In this document: positions 8,442-16,981 of the stretch, piece after piece | Position numbering within the stretch: the first letter of the stretch is position 1 | Layout: every line of letters begins with the position of its first letter | Source: Bradyrhizobium sp. AUGA SZCCT0176 | GTDB lineage: Bacteria > Pseudomonadota > Alphaproteobacteria > Rhizobiales > Xanthobacteraceae | Direction of reading: 5' to 3' | NCBI RefSeq assembly: GCF_018130145.1 | Contig: NZ_JAFCMB010000010.1 | Location: 171,582 to 235,581, forward strand | Length of the DNA: 64,000 nucleotides | Made by a program: the position numbers and the translations under genes | Notes under the pieces: generated by a model | Told to the model about the DNA's origin: nothing | The model's input: the letters and a program-made list of their open reading frames with translations, nothing else | Database searches by the model: none

Positions 8442-9604
8442 CCACACCGCTGCATATCGGCTTCATCCCGCTGGTTGACGCCTCCGCGCTGATCATTGCC
8501 GTCGACAAGGGCTTTGCCGCCGCTGAGGGGCTCGATGTCACGCTGACGCGCGAAGTGTCGTGGTCCAATGTGCGCGACAAGCTCAATATCGGCCGGTTCG
8601 ACGCGGCGCACCTGCTGGCGCCGGTAGCGATCGCCTCGAGTCTCGGCCTCGGCCACGTCAAGGTGCCGATCGTGGCGCCGTTCAATCTCGGGCTCAACGG
8701 CAATGCGATCACGATATCGCCAGCCCTGCATGCGGCGATCATGGGCGAAATCGACGGCGACCCGCGCAATCCGCTGGTGACGGCGCAGGCGCTCTCTCGG
8801 CTGGTGGCTGCGCGGCGCAAGGCCGGCGCGGAGCCGCTGACGTTCGGCATGACGTTTCCGTTCTCGACCCATAACTACCAGCTTCGCTTCTGGATGGCGG
8901 CGGGCGGGGTCGATCCCGACGAAGACGTCCATCTGGTGGTGCTGCCGCCGCCCTACATGGTGGACAGCCTGGCCAACGGGCATGTCGATGCGTTCTGCGT
9001 CGGCGCGCCCTGGAATTCGGTGGCCGTCGATCTCGGCGTCGGTCACATCCTGCACTTCGTCTCCGACATCCTGGTGCGTGCCGCGGAAAAGGTGCTTGCG
9101 GTCAGGCAAAGCTGGTCAGACAAGAATCCGGAAGTCCTGGCGGCCTTGATCCGGGCCGCCTCGCGCGCCGCGCATTTCATCGAGCAACCGGACAATCGCA
9201 GCGAGGCGGCGCATATCCTCGCGAAGCCGGAATATATCGGCGTCGATGCCGAAGTGATCCTGCGGACGCTGGATGGCCGGTTGAAGATTTCCCCCGACGG
9301 CAAGATCCGCGAGAGCAGCCGCTATCTGCTGGTCGGACGCGAGGGCGCCGCGCGGCCCGATCCCGCACAGGCTGCCTGGCTTTACGCCCAGATGGTGCGC
9401 TGGGGACAGACGGCAATGCGGCCGGACGCGCTCAAGACCGCAATGGGGGTGTTCAGGCCGGATCTCTATGACGCCGCCATGGGACAGCCAGCAAAGCTCG
9501 GTAACGGTTCCGACGCGGTCGGCGCCTTTGCCGGTCCTGCCTTCACCCCCGACGATATCGCCGGACATCTGGCGGCGTTCGAGATCGGTCGCTGGAAGCC
9601 GTGA
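8438..9604 (+). CDS. nasS: Nitrate/nitrite sensor NasS (NrtA/CmpA-like binding protein without signal peptide)
   Basis: 388 residues of the NrtA/CmpA type-2 periplasmic-binding fold: MTTPLHIGFIPLVDASALI, GRFDAAHLLAPVAIAS, FPFSTHNYQLRFWMAAGGV and ANGHVDAFCVGAPWNSVAV. Unlike NrtA it has no signal peptide and no linked permease genes, which is the mark of the cytoplasmic sensor NasS. Known NasS proteins bind nitrate or nitrite and release NasT. The 4-base overlap with nasT and the nirA-type gene downstream fit. A cytoplasmic bicarbonate sensor of the same fold is possible but much less likely here. Confidence 0.9.
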   Translation: MTTPLHIGFIPLVDASALIIAVDKGFAAAEGLDVTLTREVSWSNVRDKLNIGRFDAAHLLAPVAIASSLGLGHVKVPIVAPFNLGLNGNAITISPALHAAIMGEIDGDPRNPLVTAQALSRLVAARRKAGAEPLTFGMTFPFSTHNYQLRFWMAAGGVDPDEDVHLVVLPPPYMVDSLANGHVDAFCVGAPWNSVAVDLGVGHILHFVSDILVRAAEKVLAVRQSWSDKNPEVLAALIRAASRAAHFIEQPDNRSEAAHILAKPEYIGVDAEVILRTLDGRLKISPDGKIRESSRYLLVGREGAARPDPAQAAWLYAQMVRWGQTAMRPDALKTAMGVFRPDLYDAAMGQPAKLGNGSDAVGAFAGPAFTPDDIAGHLAAFEIGRWKP

Positions 9605-9629
9605 CGGCTTGACCTTGATGAGGCAAAAC

Positions 9630-9652
9630 TAGGCATTGATATCAACTGCCTA
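9630..9652. promoter_or_regulatory. Palindromic candidate activator site upstream of nirA
   Basis: TAGGCA-TTGATATCAA-C-TGCCTA: outer arms of 6 complementary bases around a perfect 10-base palindrome, with one extra base on the right. It starts 25 bases after the nasS stop and lies about 105 bases upstream of the sigma-54 promoter, a normal enhancer distance. It is not a textbook NtrC site, so the binding protein is unknown. Confidence 0.4.
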
Positions 9653-9756
9653 ATAATTGAGCTGACTGCCTTCCAAGTCGCTGTGAAGCGAGCTTCAGAG
9701 TTTCCCCAGCCTATTTTCAACGCTTTGATATTTCAAATAAGTTTTACGAAATCGGT

Positions 9757-9773
9757 TTGGCACGCAACTTGTA
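9757..9773 (+). promoter_or_regulatory. Sigma-54 (-24/-12) promoter for nirA
   Basis: TTGGCACGCAACTTGTA matches the RpoN consensus YTGGCACG-N4-TTGCW at all positions except the C of the -12 element, which is T here. GG and the -12 G are 10 bases apart, as required. It faces the nitrite reductase, leaving an untranslated leader of about 175 bases. This implies control by a nitrogen-status activator such as NtrC, on top of NasT/NasS. Confidence 0.75.
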
Positions 9774-9796
9774 TGTTGCAGTGCAGCCAAACCGAC

Positions 9797-9812
9797 GCGG
9801 ATGTCGGTCGGC
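9797..9812 (+). promoter_or_regulatory. Hairpin with 6-base loop in the nirA leader, possible NasT target
   Basis: ACCGAC-GCGGAT-GTCGGT forms a 6-bp stem with a hexanucleotide loop shortly after the expected transcription start. ANTAR proteins bind paired hairpins with 6-base loops having A at position 1 and G at position 4. Here position 4 is G but position 1 is G. A possible second stem (AAGTCC-AAGAT-GGATTT, near 9821) has a 5-base loop. I see no clear terminator with a U-tract before the gene. The match is therefore partial. Confidence 0.25.
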
Positions 9813-9959
9813 TCAAGTCCAAGATGGATTTCCGCAGCAACGAAGCTGGTCGGACCGAACAGGAGCAAAAGCCCGGCACCGCGGCTGCGCCGAGTTCCAA
9901 ACGGTCAAACCCATTCGTTGACGCCACCGATCGTGGCCGCAGGAGCTTCGTCACGTCAG

Positions 9960-11747
9960 ATGAAAATGGAAACGCTCACAGTCGACTTTACCGACGAGCA
10001 GAAGCGCTACCTCGAAGGCTTCACCACCGGCCTGCAGATCAGCAGGGTCGGGCGCGGGCTCGGCGGCGGTTCGGACAGCAAGGCGAATGCCGAGCCGAGC
10101 GGGCCTGAGGCCGCGCACGTCAAGGCGCAGGACAGGGTTACCGCCTCCGGCAAGAAACTCGTCGAGCAGGAAAAGTGGAAGCGCGAGGAGCATCCGTTCG
10201 ATGCCTATCCGCGCCTAAAGCAACAGGCGCTGGTCGATGCGCGGCCGTCGCCGGCGGACAATTTCCGCTGGCGCTATTACGGCTTGTTCTATGTAGGACC
10301 GGCGCAGGACTCCTACATGTGCCGGCTGCGGATCCCGAACGGCATCATGAAGCATTGGCAGTTCGCCGGCATGGCGGACCTCGCCGAACAGCTGTGCGGC
10401 CCGTTCTGCCACGTCACCACGCGGGCGAATTTGCAGGTGCGCGAAATCCCGCCGAAGAACGCCGTGGCACTCATCGAAGGCATTCAGGACCTCGGCCTGT
10501 GTTCGCGCGGCTCCGGCGCCGACAACATCCGTAACGTCACGGGGACGCCGACGGCGGGGATCGATCCGCAGGAAATTCTGGACACCCGCGAATACGCCCG
10601 CGAGTGGCATTATCACGTCCTGAACGACCGCTCGCTGACGGGGCTGCCGCGCAAGTTCAACGTCGCCTTCGACGGCGCCGGCAAGATCGCGGTGCTCGAA
10701 GACACCAACGACATCGCGTTTTCCGCCGTCGAGGTGAAAGACGGTTTTGGCGTCGAGCCCGGCGTCTGGTTCAAGCTCGGCATCGGCGGCATCACGGGCC
10801 ACCGGGATTTTGCCGCCGATACGGGAATCATCGTCAAGCCGGCCGATGCGACCAGGGTGTCGGATGCCATTGTCCGTGTTTTCATCGATCTCGGGGACCG
10901 CACCAACCGGCTCAAGGCGCGTTTGAAATATGTCATCGACGGCATGGGGATGGAAAAATTCCTTGTGCTGGTCGAGGAGAAACTCGGCGACGCGTTTACG
11001 CGCGTGCCGGCGGAGGCGCTGGCGCCACGGCCCAATTTCGAGCGCACGGCCCATATCGGCGTGCACAAGCAGAAGCAGGAAGGCCTGAACTGGATCGGCG
11101 TCGCACTGCCGCTCGGCAAAGTGACCTGCGAGCAGATGCGCGGCCTCGCCAGGATCGCGCAGGATCTCGGCGATGGCGATATCCGCCTTACGGTCTGGCA
11201 GAACCTGCTGATTCCTGGTGTGCCCGACGACAAGGTCGCGCTGGCTACGGCCGCGATCGAAGCCATCGGGCTGGCGATCGGGACCTCTGAACTCCGCGCC
11301 GGCCTGATTGCCTGCACCGGCCGCGCGGGCTGCAAATTCGGCCTTGCCGACACCAAGCGCACGGCCGCCAGGATCGCGGATTGGTGCGATCCGAAGGTGC
11401 CGATCCAGACGCCGATCAACATCCACCTCACCGGCTGCCACCATTCCTGCGCGCAGCATTACATCAGCGACATCGGCATGATCGGCGCGCGTGTCCCGGT
11501 CGGCGATACCGACGACACGGTCGATGGCTTTCATGTCTTTACGGGCGGCGGCTTCGGTCCGGACGCCGATGTCGGGCAGGAAGTGTTTCACGACGTCACG
11601 GCGGAGGACGTGCCTGTCTATGTCGAGCGGCTGTTGAAGGCCTATCTGGCGCATCGCACTTCGCCTGATGAAACCTTCCTGACGTTTGCGCGCCGCCATG
11701 ACGGCGAGACGTTGCGCAAGCTGGCCGACGCCCAAGTGTCCTCGTGA
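9960..11747 (+). CDS. nirA: NirA-type siroheme nitrite/sulfite reductase
   Basis: About 595 residues from the ATG at 9960 (MKMETLTVDFTDEQKRYLEGF), with AGGAG 14 bases upstream. The frame is open to 9801, but that part lies over the leader. Two ferredoxin-like half-domains surround the active-site elements: NLQVREIPPKN, then CTGRAGCKFGLADTKRT (C-x5-C) and INIHLTGCHHSCAQHYISD (C-x3-C). These bind siroheme and its bridged 4Fe-4S cluster. Family enzymes reduce nitrite to ammonium (or sulfite to sulfide) with six electrons. The sigma-54 promoter and nasTS upstream argue for assimilatory nitrite reduction. The gene downstream, 10 bases away, supplies an NAD(P)H-linked electron donor. The N-terminal FTDEQKRYLEGFTTGLQ stretch resembles one in that reductase. 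Confidence 0.9.
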   Translation: MKMETLTVDFTDEQKRYLEGFTTGLQISRVGRGLGGGSDSKANAEPSGPEAAHVKAQDRVTASGKKLVEQEKWKREEHPFDAYPRLKQQALVDARPSPADNFRWRYYGLFYVGPAQDSYMCRLRIPNGIMKHWQFAGMADLAEQLCGPFCHVTTRANLQVREIPPKNAVALIEGIQDLGLCSRGSGADNIRNVTGTPTAGIDPQEILDTREYAREWHYHVLNDRSLTGLPRKFNVAFDGAGKIAVLEDTNDIAFSAVEVKDGFGVEPGVWFKLGIGGITGHRDFAADTGIIVKPADATRVSDAIVRVFIDLGDRTNRLKARLKYVIDGMGMEKFLVLVEEKLGDAFTRVPAEALAPRPNFERTAHIGVHKQKQEGLNWIGVALPLGKVTCEQMRGLARIAQDLGDGDIRLTVWQNLLIPGVPDDKVALATAAIEAIGLAIGTSELRAGLIACTGRAGCKFGLADTKRTAARIADWCDPKVPIQTPINIHLTGCHHSCAQHYISDIGMIGARVPVGDTDDTVDGFHVFTGGGFGPDADVGQEVFHDVTAEDVPVYVERLLKAYLAHRTSPDETFLTFARRHDGETLRKLADAQVSS

Positions 11748-11757
11748 AGGTGTCCTC

Positions 11758-13353
11758 ATGAACCAGATCACGCCGCCACCCAAGATCGAGATCATTCCCT
11801 CCAGCGCGCCGTTCTCCGAAGCGCAGCGCTCGTGGCTGAACGGGTTCTTTGCCGGTCTCTTGTCCGACGCGCCGACGCCGTTGTCGGCCGAGCAGGGCGC
11901 CGCCGTCATGGAAGGCGGCGAAATCGATGACGACGCGCCGTGGCACGACCAGACCATGCCGATTGCCGACCGCATGAAGCTCGCGGAAGGCCGTCCATTG
12001 CGGCGGAAGATGATGGCGGCGATGGCGCAGCAGGATTGCGGCCAGTGCGGCTATAATTGCAACGACTATTCGGACGCGATCGCCGGCAAGACCGAGGCGC
12101 GGCTCAATCTCTGCGTCCCCGGCGGCAAGGAAACCGCCCGGATGCTGAAATCGCTGTATGAGGAACTGGACAAGGCGCCGGCCGCGTCGCCATCGGCTGC
12201 TGCCGCACCCGCCGCCGCAGCGCCGGCGGTCGTTGGCGAACCCGGACGTTCGCGCGACAATCCCGCGCCGGCAAAATTCCTCGGGCGCTATCTGCTCAAC
12301 AAGGGCCAATCGGAAAAGGAAACCTGGCACATCGACTTCGACCTGTCGGGCTGCGGGCTCGATTATGTCGTCGGCGATTCCTTCGGCATCTTCGCCCGCA
12401 ACGATCTCGGCAATGTCGATCAGATCATTGCCTTGCTCGGCGCCTCGCACACCACCAAAGTCCGCGGCAAGACCTTGCGTGAGGTGTTGCTCGACGATGT
12501 CTCGCTGGCGCCGGCGCCGGATTCGCTGTTCGAACTGATCTCCTACCTCACCGGCGGCGCGCAGCGCGAGAAGGCGAGGGCGCTGGCGCAGGGCGAGGAT
12601 CCCGACGGCGATGCCACGACGCTCGACGTGATGGCGGTACTGCAGAAATTTCCCAATGTGCGGCCGCATCCCGAAGCCTTCGTCGAAGCGCTGGAAGCGT
12701 TGCAGCCGCGGCTCTATTCGATCTCTTCCTCGCACAATGCGACGCCCGGCAAACTGTCGCTGACGGTCGACTGCGTTCGCTACGTCATCAACAAGCGCAA
12801 GCGGCTCGGCCTTGCCTCCACCTTCCTCGCCGAACGCATCCAGCCCGGCGACGAGGTCAAGGTCTATGTGCAGAAGGCCCACGGCTTTGCGCTGCCGGAG
12901 GATCCGAAAATTCCGATCATCATGATCGGGCCGGGCACCGGCATCGCGCCGTTCCGCGCCTTCCTGCATGATCGCCGCGCCACTGGCGCGCCCGGCAAGA
13001 ACTGGCTGTTCTTCGGCCATCAGCGCAGCGACTGCGACTTCTTCTACCAGGACGAACTCAACGCGATGAAGACGTCGGGGCTCTTGACGCGGCTGTCGCT
13101 GGCGTGGTCGCGCGACGGCGACAAGAAGTTCTACGTGCAGGACCGCATGCGCGAAGTCGGCCGCGAGGTGTGGACGTGGCTCGCCGAGGGCGCCAACGTC
13201 TACATCTGCGGCGACGCCAAGCGGATGGCCAAGGACGTCGAGCGCGCGCTGGTCGATATCGTCGCCCAATTCGGCGCCCGGTCCACCGACGAGGCCGTCC
13301 TGTTCGTCGCGGAACTCAAGAAAAAGGGCCGGTTCCAGCAGGACGTTTACTAA
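11758..13353 (+). CDS. NAD(P)H flavoprotein reductase (CysJ-like) with an N-terminal Fe-S Cys motif
   Basis: About 531 residues from the ATG at 11758. The N-terminus has FSEAQRSWLNGFFAGLL. Next comes a cluster-type motif C94-x2-C97-x3-C101-x17-C119 (QDCGQCGYNC to NLCVPGG) like the Fes domain of RnfB, then an Ala/Pro linker. The rest is the FAD/NADP+ module of CysJ: DSFGIFARND, LQPRLYSISSS (FAD), CVRYVINKRKRLGLAS, MIGPGTGIAPFRAFLHDR and YICGDAKRMAKDVERAL, ending FQQDVY. The FMN flavodoxin domain of true CysJ is missing. The Fe-S cluster could take its place in carrying electrons from NAD(P)H via FAD to the siroheme enzyme encoded 10 bases upstream. Electron transfer to NirA is inferred from the gene pair. 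Confidence 0.85.
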   Translation: MNQITPPPKIEIIPSSAPFSEAQRSWLNGFFAGLLSDAPTPLSAEQGAAVMEGGEIDDDAPWHDQTMPIADRMKLAEGRPLRRKMMAAMAQQDCGQCGYNCNDYSDAIAGKTEARLNLCVPGGKETARMLKSLYEELDKAPAASPSAAAAPAAAAPAVVGEPGRSRDNPAPAKFLGRYLLNKGQSEKETWHIDFDLSGCGLDYVVGDSFGIFARNDLGNVDQIIALLGASHTTKVRGKTLREVLLDDVSLAPAPDSLFELISYLTGGAQREKARALAQGEDPDGDATTLDVMAVLQKFPNVRPHPEAFVEALEALQPRLYSISSSHNATPGKLSLTVDCVRYVINKRKRLGLASTFLAERIQPGDEVKVYVQKAHGFALPEDPKIPIIMIGPGTGIAPFRAFLHDRRATGAPGKNWLFFGHQRSDCDFFYQDELNAMKTSGLLTRLSLAWSRDGDKKFYVQDRMREVGREVWTWLAEGANVYICGDAKRMAKDVERALVDIVAQFGARSTDEAVLFVAELKKKGRFQQDVY

Positions 13354-13406
13354 CGGGACTACAATCGTAACCCGGCGGGTTCCAATTCGCTCAAATCGGC
13401 CCGAAT

Positions 13407-13441
13407 AAAATTCTCGCCCGAATTGGGTCGAGAGAATTTTT
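13407..13441 (+). terminator. Intrinsic terminator of the nirA operon
   Basis: AAAATTCTC and GAGAATTTT pair (9 bp) around an inner loop that can itself pair (CCCGAATTGGG), followed by a run of T. It lies 54 bases after the reductase stop. The A-run on the left side would let it also work on the other strand. Confidence 0.7.
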
Positions 13442-13551
13442 CACTGGAAAGTGAGTCCGGAGGAGGGTCCGCATCACTATTTTTAGGGCCCGCTTGCAAG
13501 TTGGCGCGAACGATATTCCATATGCAGCCCATGCTGCGTTGGAGATCGACG

Positions 13552-13704
13552 ATGCGCGAACTATCGGCGGAAGCCCGCCTGCACCTCTATGCACGTTCCC
13601 TGTCCCGGCGGACCGGAACCGGATTCCATACCGCCGCGCTCTACGGCTCGTTCGCGCTCATCGCCGCCATCGTGTTCAGCTCGCTCTCGGTTCATCCGTT
13701 CTAA
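13552..13704 (+). CDS. Small single-span membrane protein (50 aa), hypothetical
   Basis: MRELSAEARLHLYARSLSRR, then one hydrophobic segment (ALYGSFALIAAIVFSSLSV) and a stop. GGAG sits 7 bases before the ATG, a good ribosome site. The short polar N-terminus with an RR pair and a single helix at the C-terminus suggest a tail-anchored inner-membrane peptide. It lies after the nirA terminator, so it has its own transcript. I do not recognise it. Similar 50-residue peptides are common and usually unnamed in Bradyrhizobium. Confidence 0.5.
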   Translation: MRELSAEARLHLYARSLSRRTGTGFHTAALYGSFALIAAIVFSSLSVHPF

Positions 13705-13774
13705 TTTGAAGCGTTCTTTTTTTGACGCGTTTTCTTAACGCGAACCGGAATCCACTTCGCTCGAAAACGCTATG

Positions 13775-14686
13775 TTACGGCCAGGCCGCGTAGGACGCGC
13801 CGCGCCGTATCTGCTCCAGTCGAGAACGACGTCGGTAGACGCCCGGCGAAACACCCTGGTGCTTGCGAAAGAACCGGCTGAAATATCCGGGATCACGAAA
13901 TCCAAGACCGTAACCGATCTGCTCGACCGGAAGATCGAGTTGCTGCAGGCGCGTGCAGGCCTCCTCGATCAGTCGCAGATGCACGACGGCGCGAGGGCTG
14001 ACGCCTTTTTCGCGTTTGCAGTGGGCGTGCAGCTTGTCTTCGGTAACGCCCAGCGCGGCGGCATAGCGCGCGACCTGCCAGCCATCGCGGTAGTGCAATT
14101 CGACCATCTGGAGAAAATTTCCGACTAGGCGGGTGCCGTCACCCCGGTGCGCGGCTTCGTCGGGCGCTTCGCCTGAGATGACGGAGCGCCACAGATGCAG
14201 GCAAAGCAGCAGCACATGCGATGACATCATCGTCGCGGTGCCGCGCCCGGGAGAATGCAGTTCGCGCACCAGCGCATCGCAGCCATGGATCACGGCGTTG
14301 AAGGCTTCGCCGACCTGTCCCGCCTTCAAGAGCACAAGCCGGTCGATGGTGCGGCGGAGGTGAAGCGCCTCGGCGCTGCCGGCGACGGTTTTGGTGAGAA
14401 AGTCTTCGGAGATCGCGATCAGATAGCCTTGCGCGCCGGCTTCGACCTGCAGATCGCCCTCGAGATCGGCCGGCAGCCACAGCAGCGCCGGCGCCTCAAA
14501 TGCGACATGGGTGCCGCGTAGCGCGACGGCGCCGCGCCGCGCCTCGATCACCATGAGGTGGGAACGGCGAAGTCCGCGCTGACGAATGACCCATTGGGCC
14601 GGCGCAAGGCTGGCGGAAAACCGCTCCGCATGGAGGGCCGGAATCGGCTTCTCCGCAAAGGCTTCCAGCCCCGAACCCAACTGCAT
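13775..14686 (-). CDS. AraC-family transcriptional regulator
   Basis: About 303 residues from the ATG at 14686, preceded by GGGGGA. The longer frame to 14821 lacks a ribosome site and would cover the divergent promoter region. The N-terminal 150 residues are a cupin-like sensor (RGTHVAFEAPALLWLPADLEG). The C-terminus holds the two helix-turn-helix units: WQVARYAAALGVTEDKLHAHCKREKGVSPRAVVHLRLIEEA and PVEQIGYGLGFRDPGYFSRFFRKHQGVSPGVYRRR. It is transcribed away from the LivKHMGF-type operon starting 169 bases off, so it most likely activates that operon in response to its substrate. Confidence 0.88.
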   Translation of the reverse strand: MQLGSGLEAFAEKPIPALHAERFSASLAPAQWVIRQRGLRRSHLMVIEARRGAVALRGTHVAFEAPALLWLPADLEGDLQVEAGAQGYLIAISEDFLTKTVAGSAEALHLRRTIDRLVLLKAGQVGEAFNAVIHGCDALVRELHSPGRGTATMMSSHVLLLCLHLWRSVISGEAPDEAAHRGDGTRLVGNFLQMVELHYRDGWQVARYAAALGVTEDKLHAHCKREKGVSPRAVVHLRLIEEACTRLQQLDLPVEQIGYGLGFRDPGYFSRFFRKHQGVSPGVYRRRSRLEQIRRGASYAAWP

Positions 14687-14854
14687 GGCATCCCCCAACC
14701 GTGACAATCTACCGCTTGTCCCAAGCGCTCTTTGACGGAAGGATACAATCAATCCCCGGATACGTCCAATTCTATGCCCCGAGCGCTCCCATAGGCTGCA
14801 TCCGGTCGAACGCCGCTCCAAGGCGATGGACGCAAAAGTCTCTGGGAGGAGAAC

Positions 14855-16081
14855 ATGGGGTCATCAGTCACCCGCTTCGCAGCGGGATTACTCGCCGTCA
14901 CCGGGGCGGCCCTTCTCGCAGCCGATGGGCCGGCGCTGGCACAAAGCTCGGTCAAGATCGGTTACGCGCTTTCGCGCACCGGTCCCAATGCTGGCGGTGC
15001 CGCGGTGACGACGCTGCCGAACTACGAAATGTGGGTGAAGGAAGTGAACGCCGCGGGCGGCCTGAAGCTCGGCGACAAGCGGGTGCCGATCGAGGTTGTC
15101 CAGTATGACGATCGCTCCAGCGCCGAAGAAGCGGCGAGGTCGCTCGAGCGGCTGATCACCCAGGACAAGGTCGACTTCATCCTGCCGCCCTGGGGCACCG
15201 GCCTCAATCTGGCGGTCGGGCCGATCCTGAACAAGGCCGGCTATCCGCATCTCGCATCGACCGCAGTGACCGACCGCGCGCCTGAACTGGCCAAGCGCTG
15301 GCCCAACAGCTTCTGGCTGCTCGGCACCAGCGCCGGCGCCGCCAACACGCTGGTGGATCTCTTGGTCAAGCTGCGCACCGAAGGCAAGATCGGCGACACC
15401 GTCGCCATGGTCAGCGTCGCCGACGGCTTTGGCATCGACTTGTCGGGCGCCGCGCGTCCTGCACTGGCAAAAGCCAATTTCAAGCTGGCCTATGACAAGA
15501 CCTATCCGGTCGGCACCCAGGACCTCAGCCCGATCGTCAACGAGGTCAAGGCGCTCAATCCGGATGTCTTCATCGCCTTCAGCTATCCGCCGGATACGCT
15601 CGGGATCACCGAACAGGCGCGGATCGCAAGCTTCAATCCAAAAATCTTCTACACCGGCGTCGGTACTGCTTTTCCGCTGTTCAAGCAGAAGTTCGGCGCC
15701 AATGCGCAGGGCGTGATGGGGATCGGCGGCTGGAGCGGCGACAGTGCGCCGATCAAGGATTACCTCGCGCGTCACAAGGCGGCATCGGCGAACGGCGCGG
15801 AGCCGGATCGCTGGGCCAGTGCGGTGACCTACGCCAGCCTGCAGATGCTGCAGCAGGCGATCGAGCGCGTCGGCAAGATCGACCGTGAGGCCGTCATCAA
15901 GGACCTGCAGACCGGGACCTTCGATACCATCATCGGCAAGGTCAAGTTCGAGAACAACCTGCCGACCAAATATTGGTGGGTCGGGCAGTGGCAGGACGGC
16001 GAATTTTACGGCGTCGGCCCGGCCACCAACGAAGGCGCGCGTACGCCTGTTGTCCCGAAGCCGGCATGGAAGGCGCCGTGA
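14855..16081 (+). CDS. Branched-chain amino acid-type ABC transporter, periplasmic binding protein
   Basis: 408 residues. The signal peptide MGSSVTRFAAGLLAVTGAALLAADGPALA precedes QSSVKIGYALSRTGPNAGG. The body has the Leu/Ile/Val-binding (Peripla_BP_6) layout: KRVPIEVVQYDDRSSAEEAARSLERLI and PWGTGLNLAVGPILNKAGYPHLAS. AGGAG stands 6 bases before the ATG. First gene of a five-gene importer cassette (14855-19383) divergent from an AraC regulator. Members of this family bind aliphatic amino acids, amides, urea, aromatic acids and amines. The aldehyde dehydrogenase directly after the cassette suggests a catabolic substrate rather than general leucine uptake. Confidence 0.92.
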   Translation: MGSSVTRFAAGLLAVTGAALLAADGPALAQSSVKIGYALSRTGPNAGGAAVTTLPNYEMWVKEVNAAGGLKLGDKRVPIEVVQYDDRSSAEEAARSLERLITQDKVDFILPPWGTGLNLAVGPILNKAGYPHLASTAVTDRAPELAKRWPNSFWLLGTSAGAANTLVDLLVKLRTEGKIGDTVAMVSVADGFGIDLSGAARPALAKANFKLAYDKTYPVGTQDLSPIVNEVKALNPDVFIAFSYPPDTLGITEQARIASFNPKIFYTGVGTAFPLFKQKFGANAQGVMGIGGWSGDSAPIKDYLARHKAASANGAEPDRWASAVTYASLQMLQQAIERVGKIDREAVIKDLQTGTFDTIIGKVKFENNLPTKYWWVGQWQDGEFYGVGPATNEGARTPVVPKPAWKAP

Positions 16082-16111
16082 TCGGCGATTGGTCCAGACG
16101 GCACTGAGTAA

Positions 16112-16981
16112 ATGACGAACGCCATCTTCACCGGCCTGATGCTCGGGGGCATGTACGCGCTGATCGCCATGGGGCTGACGCTCCAATATGGCGTGGCGCG
16201 GATCATGAACCTGTCCTACGGCGAGTTTCTCGTCGCGGCGGCCTTTGCGTCCTATTGGCTGTTCACGGGATGGGCATTGAACCCGTTGCTTGGACTGGCG
16301 CTCGTCATTCCCGCCGGTTTCGGCGTGAGCCTGTTGCTGTACCGCGTCCTGCTCACGCCGCTGGTGCGCCGGGCAAGGACGCGGGGCGCGCTCGAAGTCG
16401 ACAGCATTCTGGCGACCTTCGGCATGATGTTCATCGTCCAGGGCATCATGCTGTCGATGTTCGGCGGCGCTTACTTCAGCTACTCCTTCCTCGCGATCCC
16501 GGTCAGCCTGTTCGGCGAAATCCTCGCCTTGAACCGGCTGATCGCATTCGGCCTGGCAGTCGCGGTCGGCCTTGCGCTGTATTTGGCCCTGACCCGCACC
16601 CGGCTTGGGACCTCGATCCGCGCGGTTGCGGTCGACCCCATGGCCGCACAGCTGGTGGCGATCGATGTGCTCAGGACTTCCGCATTCGCATTCGCGCTCG
16701 GCGGCGCGCTGGTGGCGGCGGCCGGCGTCCTGATCAGCATGTTTCTGACATTCAGCGCTTCGTCGGGCGTGATCTTCACCATGAAGGCGCTGATCGTGGT
16801 TGTCATGGGCGGCGTCGGCAATCTGCTCGGCTGTCTCGTCGCAGGTTTGGCGCTGGGTCTGAGTGAATCCTTGGTCGCGACCTTCGTCGATCCGGGCCTG
16901 ACGCTGGCGGTGAATTTCGCGCTGTTCCTCGGCGTCCTGCTGGTCAAGCCGGCGGGGCTGTTCGGGAGGGCGCAGCGATGA
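16112..16981 (+). CDS. ABC transporter permease, LivH type
   Basis: 289 residues with about eight hydrophobic segments. The start MTNAIFTGLMLGGMYALIAMGLTLQYGVARIMNLSYGEF is diagnostic for LivH permeases. The cytoplasmic EAA-like loop is at TRLGTSIRAVAVDPMAAQLVAIDV. It lies 30 bases after the binding-protein gene and overlaps the LivM-type gene by 4 bases (ATGA). It forms the membrane channel together with the LivM-type subunit. Confidence 0.92.
   Translation: MTNAIFTGLMLGGMYALIAMGLTLQYGVARIMNLSYGEFLVAAAFASYWLFTGWALNPLLGLALVIPAGFGVSLLLYRVLLTPLVRRARTRGALEVDSILATFGMMFIVQGIMLSMFGGAYFSYSFLAIPVSLFGEILALNRLIAFGLAVAVGLALYLALTRTRLGTSIRAVAVDPMAAQLVAIDVLRTSAFAFALGGALVAAAGVLISMFLTFSASSGVIFTMKALIVVVMGGVGNLLGCLVAGLALGLSESLVATFVDPGLTLAVNFALFLGVLLVKPAGLFGRAQR

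Noticed and set aside
9923..9937. GCCAC-CGATC-GTGGC hairpin just before nirA as an attenuator terminator
   Set aside because: Only a 5-bp stem and no U-tract follows, so I cannot support it as a terminator.
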